Shown here piece by piece: positions 54,545-62,747 of a DNA stretch of 64,000 nt (its first letter is position 1; each line of letters begins with the position of its first letter). The notes under the pieces were generated by a model, which saw only the letters and a list, made by a program, of their open reading frames with translations, had not been told where the DNA came from and made no database searches. The translations under genes were made by a program, and so were the position numbers. The stretch covers positions 98,490 to 162,489 of the forward strand of contig NZ_JAFBID010000005.1 of NCBI RefSeq assembly GCF_016811235.1, written 5' to 3'. This stretch comes from Microvirga arabica (GTDB lineage: Bacteria > Pseudomonadota > Alphaproteobacteria > Rhizobiales > Beijerinckiaceae).

Positions 54545-54889
54545 ATGGAGTTTCGTACACCTAAGCAAACCAGACCCAGCGTCGGCACTCGGCCTAGGAA
54601 TGGCGGATCGCGACTGAAGACCGGGCTCCTCAAGAACGTGCCGCTGCTCGCCTCCGACGCCACGACCCTGCGGGCCATCGCGAACGCCTCCGGCGGCGCG
54701 CCCAGCATCGACGTGGCACTCGTCATGATGGAACGGGCCTATGGACTGCCCGTGGGCGCCGCGTTTACGCTCTTCGCCATCGGGCGCACGGCCGGGTGGC
54801 TCGCCCACGCCATCGAGCAGCGCAGCCAGGCCACCCTCATCCGCCCCCGCGCCCGCTATGTCGCGGCCGAGCAAAAGCATTCTTCATGA
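54545..54889 (+). pseudogene. C-terminal remnant of a citrate synthase-like protein
   Basis: About 114 residues are open. The last 65 look like the C-terminal end of a citrate synthase/citryl-CoA lyase family protein: NIDVAL-like PSIDVALVMMERAYGLP, then FAIGRTAGWLAHAIEQ and the final RPRARYVA. The first 40 residues are unrelated and basic. Citrate synthases are about 370 residues, so most of the gene, including the catalytic histidines, is absent. It still overlaps the Nudix start by ATGA, so it may still be translated or act as a leader. Confidence 0.7.
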
Positions 54890-55335
54890 CCAGCGACCGC
54901 TTCTACCCTGCCCGACCCGTTCTCGCCGCCTCCGTGGCGGTGATCCGCGACGGCCGCATCCTGCTCGCCGCGAGGGGCAAGCCGCCGAGCGAGGGGCTGT
55001 TTTCGCTGCCCGGCGGCATGGTGGAGGTGGGCGAGACGCTCGCCGAAGCCGCCTTGCGGGAACTTCGCGAGGAAGTGGGGGTTGAGGCCAAGCTTATCGG
55101 CCTAATCGCCCCGGTCGAATTCATTGAAAGGGACGAGAAAGGCCATATAAGGCATCATGTCGTCATCGCCGCCCATGCGGCCCGCTGGGCTTCGGGCGAA
55201 CCCCAGACAGGTCCGGAAGCAAAGGAAATCCGTTGGATCACGGAACGGGACATCGCCGATCTGCCGCTGACGGCAGGACTGGCCGGAATTCTGGAGCAGG
55301 CCTTCAGGATCGCGCGCGAGGATGGCGTGGCGTGA
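54886..55335 (+). CDS. Nudix hydrolase
   Basis: A 149-aa hydrolase of nucleoside-diphosphate derivatives. The Nudix box is complete: GGMVEVGETLAEAA then LRELREEVGV. The ATG at 54886 overlaps the citrate synthase remnant stop by four bases. Substrate unknown; size and the short N terminus fit ADP-ribose or NADH-type enzymes. Its stop overlaps the GTG of the next gene by GTGA. Confidence 0.92.
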   Translation: MTSDRFYPARPVLAASVAVIRDGRILLAARGKPPSEGLFSLPGGMVEVGETLAEAALRELREEVGVEAKLIGLIAPVEFIERDEKGHIRHHVVIAAHAARWASGEPQTGPEAKEIRWITERDIADLPLTAGLAGILEQAFRIAREDGVA

Positions 55336-55925
55336 AATGCCTGGGCCTCATCCTCGCCGTTCCCGCAATGCTGCTCGCCATCCCGGATCCTGCGGCAGCC
55401 CAGGGCTTCTTCGACCGCCTGTTCGGCCCTCCGCCGGGCCAGCAGCCGGGCGTTCCGCCGCAATACCGGCAGCCGCCGCAGTACCGCCCACCGCCGCAAT
55501 ACCGCCAGCAGCCTGCCCCTCAGCAGCAGCGAAGGCCGCAATCGCAGCGTCCAACCCCTCAGCAACCCCAACAGCAGCCACCGCAGCAGCAGGCGGAACC
55601 CGCGCCCGCGGTCGAGCCGCCGCCCGCGCCCTACGAGAAGGAGCTGCTGCGGCTTGCCGAAATCATGGGGTCGCTCGCCATGCTGCGCCCCCTCTGCAGC
55701 GCGCCCGACGCCGCCGAATGGAGCCGGCGCATGCAGATCCTGCTCGAGGCCGAGGGTTCGACGCCGGGCCGCAAGGAGCGCCTCGCCGGCGCCTACAACA
55801 AGGGCTACCAGGCCTATGCCCTCACCTACCGGATCTGTACGCCATCGGCCCAGGAGGCCTCGGTGCGCTTCCTGGCCGAAGGCGAGCAGCTCGCCCGCAG
55901 CATCACCGGGCGCTACGGCGGCTGA
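55332..55925 (+). CDS. TIGR02301 family secreted protein
   Basis: A 197-aa protein: signal peptide KCLGLILAVPAMLLAIPDPAAAQ, a long proline/glutamine-rich low-complexity stretch (about 35-100), and a C-terminal helical domain with LLRLAEIMGSLAMLRPLC, EWSRRMQ and GAYNKGYQAYALTYRIC, the TIGR02301 pattern common in Hyphomicrobiales. Two cysteines may bond in the periplasm. GTG 55332 overlaps the Nudix stop. Function unknown. Confidence 0.85.
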   Translation: MKCLGLILAVPAMLLAIPDPAAAQGFFDRLFGPPPGQQPGVPPQYRQPPQYRPPPQYRQQPAPQQQRRPQSQRPTPQQPQQQPPQQQAEPAPAVEPPPAPYEKELLRLAEIMGSLAMLRPLCSAPDAAEWSRRMQILLEAEGSTPGRKERLAGAYNKGYQAYALTYRICTPSAQEASVRFLAEGEQLARSITGRYGG

Positions 55926-56098
55926 TCGGGAGGCCGGCCCCCGCCTGCAGGTGTTGCAGCCGCGCCTCTTATCCACATTTTTCGGCCGATCCCCCCTCGC
56001 GTTAACCTCCTTGCAAGGTGATGCTGGCGGCGGGTCGGCGCGATGTCTAAGACTCATTCAACCGAACTCGCGCGCCGCCCCTCGAAGGGGCCTGGATC

Positions 56099-56362
56099 AT
56101 GAACGACAACGACGTCCTTCTCGACGAATCGCCCGACCTCAGCGCCCTCAAGCAGGCGGCCCTGAGCTATGTGACCGAGGCCTTCGCCGAGGCCGAGCTC
56201 GACGGGCTCGACGGCGACTGCATGGCCCAGGCCGCCCTCTTCGCGGCCTTCACCGAGCTCGTCGCCACCTATGGCGAGGATGCCGTTGCGGAATACGCCG
56301 CGACACTTCCGGACAAGATCCGCACGGGCGCGTTCTCCATGGCCATGTCGCTGAAGCATTGA
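56099..56362 (+). CDS. Conserved small acidic protein
   Basis: An 87-aa acidic helical protein; AALSYVTEAFAEAELDGLDGDCMAQAALFAAF is its core. AAGGGG lies upstream of ATG. Similar small unknown proteins occur in related genomes. A family B repeat follows 34 bases downstream. Confidence 0.65.
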   Translation: MNDNDVLLDESPDLSALKQAALSYVTEAFAEAELDGLDGDCMAQAALFAAFTELVATYGEDAVAEYAATLPDKIRTGAFSMAMSLKH

Positions 56363-56395
56363 GCACATCCAGCCGATCAGCTTGCATCCCTGTAG

Positions 56396-56500
56396 CCTCA
56401 TCCTGAGGAGGTGCGTAAGCACCGTCTCGAAGGACGAGGCGTCTCCAGCACACTCTGGATCCTCCTTCGAGACGCCGCTGCGCGGCTCCTCAGGATGAGG
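56396..56500. repeat. Family B palindromic repeat, copy 2
   Basis: CCTCATCCTGAGGAGG at the left end and CTCCTCAGGATGAGG at the right, with inner arms CGTCTCGAAGGACGAGGC and GGATCCTCCTTCGAGACG. It is the left flank of the GIY-YIG gene. Confidence 0.85.
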
Positions 56501-56528
56501 CTCCGTCGTTTGTCTTTGAGGTGCACAA

Positions 56529-56852
56529 ATGAATGGCTGCTGGTTCTATATCCTGCACTGTGATGACGGCAGCTACTACACAGGCACAAGCCGATCAGAG
56601 GATCTGGAAACACGCGTTAGCCAGCACAACCAGGGCATCTTTGACGGCTACACGGCGAAGCGACGACCTGTTGCCCTTGTCTACTCGGCGCAGTTCGACA
56701 GCATCCTTGACGCTATTGCTTATGAGAGACAGGTCAAAGGGTGGTCGAGAGCCAAGAAAGAAGCCTTGATAAGAGGAGATTTCGTTGCTCTTCAAGGTTT
56801 GTCGAAAAGCCGCCGCCTAGGTCTCAAGGCGGTTGAAGCGGACAAGATTTGA
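56529..56852 (+). CDS. GIY-YIG nuclease family protein
   Basis: A 107-aa UvrC-N/YhbQ-like single-domain nuclease. WFYILHCDDGSYYTG (GIY and YIG strands), Arg28 in LETRVSQHN and the catalytic glutamate in AIAYERQVKGW are present. GAGG lies 7 bases upstream of ATG. Both sides carry family B palindromes within 30 bases, so this gene and the repeats may be linked in mobility. No helicase or partner is adjacent. Confidence 0.9.
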   Translation: MNGCWFYILHCDDGSYYTGTSRSEDLETRVSQHNQGIFDGYTAKRRPVALVYSAQFDSILDAIAYERQVKGWSRAKKEALIRGDFVALQGLSKSRRLGLKAVEADKI

Positions 56853-56872
56853 TCGCTCAATAATATACTCAA

Positions 56873-56982
56873 CCTCATTTTGAGGAGCCTGCGGAGCAGG
56901 CGTCTCGAAGGAGGATCCAGAGGTCTCTCGAAACGCCTCGTCCTTCGAGACGGATTGCTCCACAATCCTCCTCAGGATGAGG
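56873..56982. repeat. Family B palindromic repeat, copy 3
   Basis: CCTCATTTTGAGGAG at the left and CTCCTCAGGATGAGG at the right, with GCGTCTCGAAGGAGGATCC and GGACGAGGCGTTTCGAGAG-type arms. Right flank of the GIY-YIG gene, 20 bases after its stop. Confidence 0.85.
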
Positions 56983-57017
56983 CTAGTGTAGTGCCTGTTA
57001 TTCCCTGAAGACAGCTA

Positions 57018-58358
57018 TCAGCTCTTTGCCCCAAGCGTCTCCTCGAACCGCACTACCTCGCCCTGCGACGGCGTCTCCAGCGATCCCTCCCACATCACCA
57101 CGTTGCCGCGCACGACCGTGCCGACGGGCCAGCCGGTGACTCGTCTGCCGTCGTAGGGCGTCCACTGCGCCTTCGAGGCGATCCAATCGTTGGTGATGGT
57201 CTCGGTGCGCTTGAGATCGACCACGGTGAAATCCGCATCGTAGCCGACCGCAATGCGACCCTTGCCGGCGATGCCGAACAGGCGCTTGGGGCCGGCGCTC
57301 GTCATGTCGACGAAGCGCTCGAGCGTGAGGCGGCTGGCATTCACGTGATCGAGCATGATCGGCACAAGCGTCTGCACGCCGGTCATGCCGGAGGGCGTGT
57401 TGGGATAGGTCTTGTCCTTCTCCTCGCGCGTGTGCGGCGCGTGGTCCGAGCCGAGGATGTCGGCGATGCCTTCATCAAGCCCTTGCCAGAGTGCCGCGCG
57501 GTGCAGTTCGTCGCGCACGGGCGGGTTCATCTGGATGTAGGTGCCCAGCCGCTCGTAATCCTCCGGCCCCGCCAGCGTCAGGTGATGCGGCGTCACCTCC
57601 ACCGACACGAGGTCCTTGTGCTCCTTCAGAAGCGCCATCTCCTCCGCGGTGGTGATGTGGAGCACGTGGATGCGTGCGCCGGTGTCGCGCGCGATGCGCA
57701 CGAGGCGCTGCGTGCAGGCGAGCGCCACCTCGGCCGAGCGCCACACGGGATGCGAGCGCGGATCACCCTCGACGCGCAGGCCTTTGCGCTCACGCAGCAT
57801 CGCCTCGTCCTCGGAATGGAACGCGGCGCGCCGGCGCGTGCGGCGAAGAATGTTGGCGATGCCCTCGTCGTCCTCGACGAGCAGCGAACCGGTGGACGAG
57901 CCCATGAACACCTTGATGCCGGCAGCGCCCGGCAGGCGCTCCAGTTCGGGCAGATCGTTCACGTTCTCATGGGTGCCGCCAACCCAGAAGGCGAAGTCGC
58001 AATGCATGCGGTGATGGCCGCGCCGCACCTTGTCGGCGAGAGCCTCCGGCGTCGTGGTCTGCGGGTCGGTGTTGGGCATCTCGAACACCGCCGTGACGCC
58101 GCCCATGACGGCCGCGCGGGAGCCCGATTCCAGATCTTCCTTGTGGTCGAGGCCGGGCTCGCGGAAATGCACCTGGGTGTCGATGACACCCGGCAGGATA
58201 TGCAGCCCCCGGCACTCGATCTCCCGCGCGGCGGAGGCTTGCGACAGGTCGCCGATGGCGGCGATCTTTCCGCCGCGCACGCCGATGTCGCGCTCCACGC
58301 GTCCGTCGTGATTGACGACGATGCCGCCTTTGAGGATCAGGTCGAAGGTCTGGGGCAT
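57018..58358 (-). CDS. Dihydroorotase-like cyclic amidohydrolase
   Basis: A 446-aa amidohydrolase. GIKVFMGSS gives the carboxylated lysine, FHSEDE and VLHITT the metal histidines, and SDHAPH the aspartate. The usual first ligand pair HxH is replaced by Gln-Val-His in GVIDTQVHFREPG. I recall this TQVHF variant in other Hyphomicrobiales, so it may be a family trait. It could be pyrimidine dihydroorotase (PyrC-like) or a related hydantoinase/allantoinase; the overall text is closest to dihydroorotase. ATG 58358; an upstream extension to 58493 overlaps the palindromes. Confidence 0.85.
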   Translation of the reverse strand: MPQTFDLILKGGIVVNHDGRVERDIGVRGGKIAAIGDLSQASAAREIECRGLHILPGVIDTQVHFREPGLDHKEDLESGSRAAVMGGVTAVFEMPNTDPQTTTPEALADKVRRGHHRMHCDFAFWVGGTHENVNDLPELERLPGAAGIKVFMGSSTGSLLVEDDEGIANILRRTRRRAAFHSEDEAMLRERKGLRVEGDPRSHPVWRSAEVALACTQRLVRIARDTGARIHVLHITTAEEMALLKEHKDLVSVEVTPHHLTLAGPEDYERLGTYIQMNPPVRDELHRAALWQGLDEGIADILGSDHAPHTREEKDKTYPNTPSGMTGVQTLVPIMLDHVNASRLTLERFVDMTSAGPKRLFGIAGKGRIAVGYDADFTVVDLKRTETITNDWIASKAQWTPYDGRRVTGWPVGTVVRGNVVMWEGSLETPSQGEVVRFEETLGAKS

Positions 58359-58411
58359 GGCAATCTCATCCCTTGAGGCCGCTGCGGAAGGGGCATATGT
58401 CACTGCTTCTA

Positions 58412-58461
58412 GCGCATCGTGCGGAAAAGTGGGAACCGGTTTTCCGCCCTCAACGATGCGC
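58412..58461. repeat. Family C palindromic element, part 1
   Basis: GCGCATCGT at the left end pairs with CGATGCGC-like text at the right, and inner GCGGAAAA and TTTTCCGC pair. This unit is a recurring intergenic element of Hyphomicrobiales. It lies between the dihydroorotase start and ygfZ. Confidence 0.75.
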
Positions 58462-58473
58462 AACCTATAGATT

Positions 58474-58524
58474 GAGCATCGGGTGGATCCCAAAAGTGCG
58501 AGTCCACTTTTGGGTCCGATGCTC
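58474..58524. repeat. Family C palindromic element, part 2
   Basis: GAGCATCGG left arm pairs with CCGATGCTC right arm; inner CCCAAAAGTG and CACTTTTGGG pair. A perfect or near-perfect hairpin directly after part 1, upstream of ygfZ. Confidence 0.75.
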
Positions 58525-58546
58525 AGCAGGATAAGGAGCGGGGCAT

Positions 58547-59425
58547 ATGCCGTCAGTCCATCTGGCCGACCGGGGCGTGGTAAGGGTTTCGGGCGAGGAC
58601 GCCAAGACTTTTCTCGACAACCTCATCACCTGTGACCTTGACCGTGTGTCACCGCACATGGCGCGCTTCGGCGCCCTGCTCACGCCCCAGGGCAAGATCC
58701 TCTTCGACTTCCTGGTGTTCCAAGCGCCGGAGGAGATCGGCGGCGCCTATTATCTCGATGTCCTGAAGGTCTACGCACCCGATCTCGCCAAGCGCCTCGG
58801 CTTCTACAAGCTGCGCGCGAAGGTGGCTGTCGAGGACCTGTCCGATTCGCTTGGCGTCATTGCCGGCTGGGATGCGCCGCGACCGGACGACGAGGCGGGG
58901 CTCGTTGCGGAAGATCCCCGGTTGCCGGCGCTCGGCTGGCGCGCCATCGTGGCGCACGAGGATTCAGGCGAATTCGCCAAGGATCCGGCCGAGGCCTATC
59001 ACGCCCATCGCATCGCGGTCGGCGTGCCCGAGGGTGGGCGCGACTTCCTGTTCGGGGATGCCTTCCCGCACGAGGCCCTGATGGATCAGCTTCAGGGTGT
59101 CGATTTCGACAAGGGCTGCTATGTGGGCCAGGAGGTGGTGTCCCGCATGCAGCATCGGGGCACGGCCCGCACCCGGATCGTGCCGGCCGTCTACGAGGGA
59201 GGCTTCGCGGCGGATCTCGGCGTTGAAGTGACGGCTGGCGACAAGCTTCTCGGCAAGACAGGCACCGGCGCGGAAGGCCGCGGCCTCGTAATGATCCGCC
59301 TCGACCGGGCGGAGGATGCCCTCAAAGCAGGGGAGACCATCAGGGCCGGGGGCATTCCGGTGCGGCTGGAAAAGCCCTCCTGGGTGAGGTTTGCCTTCCC
59401 CGGTGAGGCAAGCTCCGTTTCCTGA
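58547..59425 (+). CDS. ygfZ: Folate-binding protein YgfZ
   Basis: A 292-aa protein of the YgfZ/GcvT-like family that helps repair or build certain iron-sulfur proteins using tetrahydrofolate. The hallmark K-G-C-Y-x-G-Q-E is present as KGCYVGQEVVSRMQHRG near residue 188. The N-terminal RGVVRVSGEDAKTFLDNLITCDL is standard. Divergent from the dihydroorotase across the family C element. Confidence 0.92.
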   Translation: MPSVHLADRGVVRVSGEDAKTFLDNLITCDLDRVSPHMARFGALLTPQGKILFDFLVFQAPEEIGGAYYLDVLKVYAPDLAKRLGFYKLRAKVAVEDLSDSLGVIAGWDAPRPDDEAGLVAEDPRLPALGWRAIVAHEDSGEFAKDPAEAYHAHRIAVGVPEGGRDFLFGDAFPHEALMDQLQGVDFDKGCYVGQEVVSRMQHRGTARTRIVPAVYEGGFAADLGVEVTAGDKLLGKTGTGAEGRGLVMIRLDRAEDALKAGETIRAGGIPVRLEKPSWVRFAFPGEASSVS

Positions 59426-59538
59426 GCCGAGAAAAAGCCAAGCTTCAAGCGGAACGAAATCCTCACAAAACCGTTACGTCCAATCGACCCGAGAACGGAC
59501 TGACGCAAGAGCCGGCCTGGGTCTGCTGGGGAAATCTG

Positions 59539-61479
59539 ATGAACGCCATGCAAGGGACCGGCTCAACCTCCCAGGAGGGACGCTTCCAGCTTCTGGTCGA
59601 CGCGGTCACCGATTACGCGATCTACATGCTGGATCCGAAGGGTATCGTGTCCAGCTGGAACGCGGGCGCCCAACGCTTCAAGGGCTACACCCAGGACGAA
59701 ATCCTTGGCGAGCATTTCTCACGCTTCTACACGGACGAGGACAAGGCAACCGAGCTGCCCCGGCGCGCCCTGGAGACCGCCGCCCGCGAGGGCAAGTTCG
59801 AGGCCGAGGGCTGGCGCCTGCGCAAGGATGGCACCCGCTTCTGGGCGCACGTGGTCATCGACCCGATCCGTGACACCCATGGAAATCTGATCGGCTTCGC
59901 CAAGATCACCCGCGACCTGACCGAGCGGAAGAGGGCGCAGGAAGCTCTCAAGGAGAGCGAGGAGCGCTTTCGCCTCTTGGTCCAGGGTGTCACCGACTAC
60001 GCCATCTACATGCTCGACCCGCAGGGCCGCGTGACCAACTGGAACTCCGGTGCCCAGCGCATCAAGGGCTATACGCCGGACGAAATTCTCGGAGAGCACT
60101 TCTCTCGCTTCTACACCGATGAAGACAAGGCGACCGAACTCCCCCGGCGCGCGCTGGAGACGGCGGCGCGCGAAGGCAAGTTCGAGGCCGAGGGCTGGCG
60201 CCTGCGCAAGGATGGCACGCGGTTCTGGGCGAGCGTCGTCATCGACCGGATCCGGAACGACATGGGCGAGATCATCGGCTTCGCCAAGATCACCCGCGAC
60301 ATCACCGAGCGCCGGCAGGCGCAGGAGGCCTTGGCCCAAGCTCAGGCGGCCCTGTTCCAGGCGCAAAAGATGGAGGCCGTCGGGCAGCTCACAGGCGGCG
60401 TTGCGCATGACTTCAACAACCTGCTGACGATCATCGTCAACAGCCTGGATCTTCTCACCCGCAACGCCCGCGATGCGCGCGACATGCGGCTGATCGAGAG
60501 CGCCCAGCGCGCGGCCGAGCGCGGCGCGAAGCTGACCCAGCAGTTGCTGGCCTTTTCCCGCCGCCAGCCTCTCCAGCCGGCCCTGCACAATCCGAACACC
60601 CTGATCGGAGGTTTCGAGGCGATCCTGCGCCGGGCGTGCGGCGAACTGATCAAGCTGCAGCTTGCCCTTGCCTCACGCGTCCGGTCGATCTCGGTCGACG
60701 CGCCGCAATTCGAGGCCGCCCTCCTCAACCTCATCGTCAACGCCCGCGATGCCATGCCGGAGGGAGGATCCCTGGCGATCACGACCGGCAATGTGACAGT
60801 GAGCGAGAACGATGCGGCTCTCGGCGATTTGAAGCCCGGCCCCTATGTCTCTGTCACTGTGGAGGACACCGGCTCGGGCATGGCGCCCGAGGTTCTCGAC
60901 CGCGTCTTCGAGCCCTTCTTCACCACCAAGGAGATTGGCAAGGGAACGGGCTTAGGGTTAAGCCAGGTCTATGGCTTCGTGACGCAATCGGGCGGTCATA
61001 TCAAAGTCGACAGCACTCTGGGTGAGGGAACCAAGATCACCATGCTGCTGCCGGCCCAGGAGAACGGCGAAGAAGCGTCGGAAGACGAGGACGGAACGGA
61101 GCGTCCGGCCCAGGACAGCGCGGGCACCGTGCTGATCGTCGAGGACGAGCCCGCCGTGCTGGAGGTGGCGAGCGACATCTTCGACAGTCTCGGCTACGAC
61201 GTCTTGACCGCGACAGATGCTCAAAAGGCCATTGTCGTTCTGGAAAGCGACGCCGCCATCGACGTGATGTTCAGCGACGTGATCATGCCCAACGGCATGA
61301 ACGGCGTCGAGCTCTCCCGCAAGGCACGCGAGATGCGCCCCGGCCTCAAGATCCTGCTGGCCTCGGGCTACCCCATGTCGGCCCTGCCCTCCGAGGGCCT
61401 CGGCGCGGGCGTCTCCTTCATCAGCAAGCCCTACCGCTGGACCGAGCTCGCCGACAAGCTGCGGATGCTGCGCTCCTGA
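59539..61479 (+). CDS. Hybrid histidine kinase with two near-identical PAS domains
   Basis: A 646-aa cytosolic sensor: PAS1 (16-135), PAS2 (146-262), HisKA with VAHDFNNLL (phospho-His), HATPase with NLIVNARDAMPEGG and VFEPFFTTKEIGKGTGLGLS, and REC with VEDEPAVLEVASDIF and the phospho-Asp in DVMFSDVIMPNGMNG. PAS1 and PAS2 share long identical stretches (FSRFYTDEDKATELPRRALE). No membrane segment, so it senses an internal signal. It lacks an own DNA-binding output; partner regulators are elsewhere. Confidence 0.92.
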   Translation: MNAMQGTGSTSQEGRFQLLVDAVTDYAIYMLDPKGIVSSWNAGAQRFKGYTQDEILGEHFSRFYTDEDKATELPRRALETAAREGKFEAEGWRLRKDGTRFWAHVVIDPIRDTHGNLIGFAKITRDLTERKRAQEALKESEERFRLLVQGVTDYAIYMLDPQGRVTNWNSGAQRIKGYTPDEILGEHFSRFYTDEDKATELPRRALETAAREGKFEAEGWRLRKDGTRFWASVVIDRIRNDMGEIIGFAKITRDITERRQAQEALAQAQAALFQAQKMEAVGQLTGGVAHDFNNLLTIIVNSLDLLTRNARDARDMRLIESAQRAAERGAKLTQQLLAFSRRQPLQPALHNPNTLIGGFEAILRRACGELIKLQLALASRVRSISVDAPQFEAALLNLIVNARDAMPEGGSLAITTGNVTVSENDAALGDLKPGPYVSVTVEDTGSGMAPEVLDRVFEPFFTTKEIGKGTGLGLSQVYGFVTQSGGHIKVDSTLGEGTKITMLLPAQENGEEASEDEDGTERPAQDSAGTVLIVEDEPAVLEVASDIFDSLGYDVLTATDAQKAIVVLESDAAIDVMFSDVIMPNGMNGVELSRKAREMRPGLKILLASGYPMSALPSEGLGAGVSFISKPYRWTELADKLRMLRS

Positions 61480-61579
61480 GCAAGACCATCGCCGCGCGTG
61501 ATGGACGGCATCGGCAATTTTGATTGGTGCCGGCAAAAGGTTCCCGCTAGCATCCCGGCCAAATCGGATCGGGAATGCC

Positions 61580-62236
61580 ATGTATCAGCCGCCCCACTTT
61601 CGTGAGGACAATCGCGAGGTTCAGCACGCCCTCATCAGAGCCCATCCGCTTGGGCTTCTGGTGACGCTGGGCAGCGCGGGGCTCGTGGCCAATCCCATTC
61701 CGTTCGTGCTCGACGCCTCCGCATCGCCTCTGGGGACACTCAAGGCCCATCTCTCGCGGGCGAACACCCAGTGGCAGGATTTTGACTCTGACCTGGAGGC
61801 CCTCGTCGTGTTCCAGGGGCCGGAGACCTACATCACTCCATCCTGGTATGCGGCCAAGCGCGAGCACGGCAAGGTGGTACCCACCTGGAACTACGCCATC
61901 GTGCAGGCCTATGGCCGCATGCGCGTCGTCGACGACCCCGATTGGCTCCTCCGGCAGATCACCGCCATGACCGACGTGCAGGAGGTCGCTCGACCCGAGC
62001 CCTGGAATGTGGGCGATGCGCCGGCACCTTTCGTGGCGGCTCAGCTCAAGGGGATCGTCGGCATCGAGATCGAGATCACCCGGATCGAGGGCAAGTGGAA
62101 GGTGAGCCAGAACCGGTCGGAGGCCGACCGCCAGGGCGTGGCGGAGGGCCTGCGCCTTGCCGAGGACGATGCCTCGCGGCACATGGCGGATCTGGTGGAT
62201 GCGCGAGGAGCCTTGCCCGGTGGCCGACAATCTTGA
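61580..62236 (+). CDS. FMN-binding negative regulator, PaiB-like
   Basis: A 218-aa protein of the PaiB family: MYQPPHFREDNREVQHALI at the start, GPETYITPSWYA and VVPTWNYA in the middle, and KGIVGIEIEITRIEGKWKVSQN. In Bacillus, PaiB works with PaiA in negative control of sporulation and proteases; here its binding of FMN and regulation are only inferred from family. The next gene overlaps its 3' end by 17 bases. Confidence 0.9.
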   Translation: MYQPPHFREDNREVQHALIRAHPLGLLVTLGSAGLVANPIPFVLDASASPLGTLKAHLSRANTQWQDFDSDLEALVVFQGPETYITPSWYAAKREHGKVVPTWNYAIVQAYGRMRVVDDPDWLLRQITAMTDVQEVARPEPWNVGDAPAPFVAAQLKGIVGIEIEITRIEGKWKVSQNRSEADRQGVAEGLRLAEDDASRHMADLVDARGALPGGRQS

Positions 62237-62690
62237 ACCGCGCGTCGAGCCCTGCATGCTGCAGACGCTCGAGGAATGGGTTGCCCTGCGGCATGCCCTT
62301 TGGCCCGAGTGCCCGAAGGAGGACCACCGCTCCGAGGCGCAGGCCATCCTCTGGGACCAGAAGGAAGCTACCGCGCTTCTCGTACGCTTGCCCGACGGCA
62401 CGCCCGCGGGCTTTGCCGAAGCGGCCTTGCGCCATGACTATGTGAACGGCTGCGCCACCTCCCCGGTGGCCTTTCTCGAGGGCATCTACGTGCAGCCGGA
62501 GCACCGCGGGAGGGGCCTCGCCCGGCTGCTGTGCCGGGCGGTCGAGCGCTGGGCGCGAAGCCTCGGCTGCAGCGAGTTCGCCTCCGACGTCCTCCTCGAC
62601 AACACGGCGTCCCAGAGCATGCACAAGGCGCTCGGCTTCGAGGAGACGGAGCGGGTGGTGTATTTCCGGAAGGTGCTGTCGTCGTCCTGA
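62220..62690 (+). CDS. Aminoglycoside 6'-N-acetyltransferase-like GNAT
   Basis: A 156-aa GNAT close to the AAC(6') group: LRHALWPEC at the start, GFAEAALRHDYVNGC and SPVAFLEGIYVQPEHRGRGLARLL (acetyl-CoA loop), CSEFASDVLLDN and LGFEETERVVYFRK. These blocks match the AAC(6')-Ic/Iy type, which acetylates the 6'-amine of aminoglycosides. GTG 62220 with GAGGAG 9 bases upstream starts inside paiB. It may be an intrinsic gene that confers little or no resistance. Confidence 0.85.
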   Translation: MADNLEPRVEPCMLQTLEEWVALRHALWPECPKEDHRSEAQAILWDQKEATALLVRLPDGTPAGFAEAALRHDYVNGCATSPVAFLEGIYVQPEHRGRGLARLLCRAVERWARSLGCSEFASDVLLDNTASQSMHKALGFEETERVVYFRKVLSSS

Positions 62691-62747
62691 CGCATTTCGT
62701 CAGGAGCGGATCTTCCCGTTTCCGGGGAGGCCCGCTACACAGGTCGC

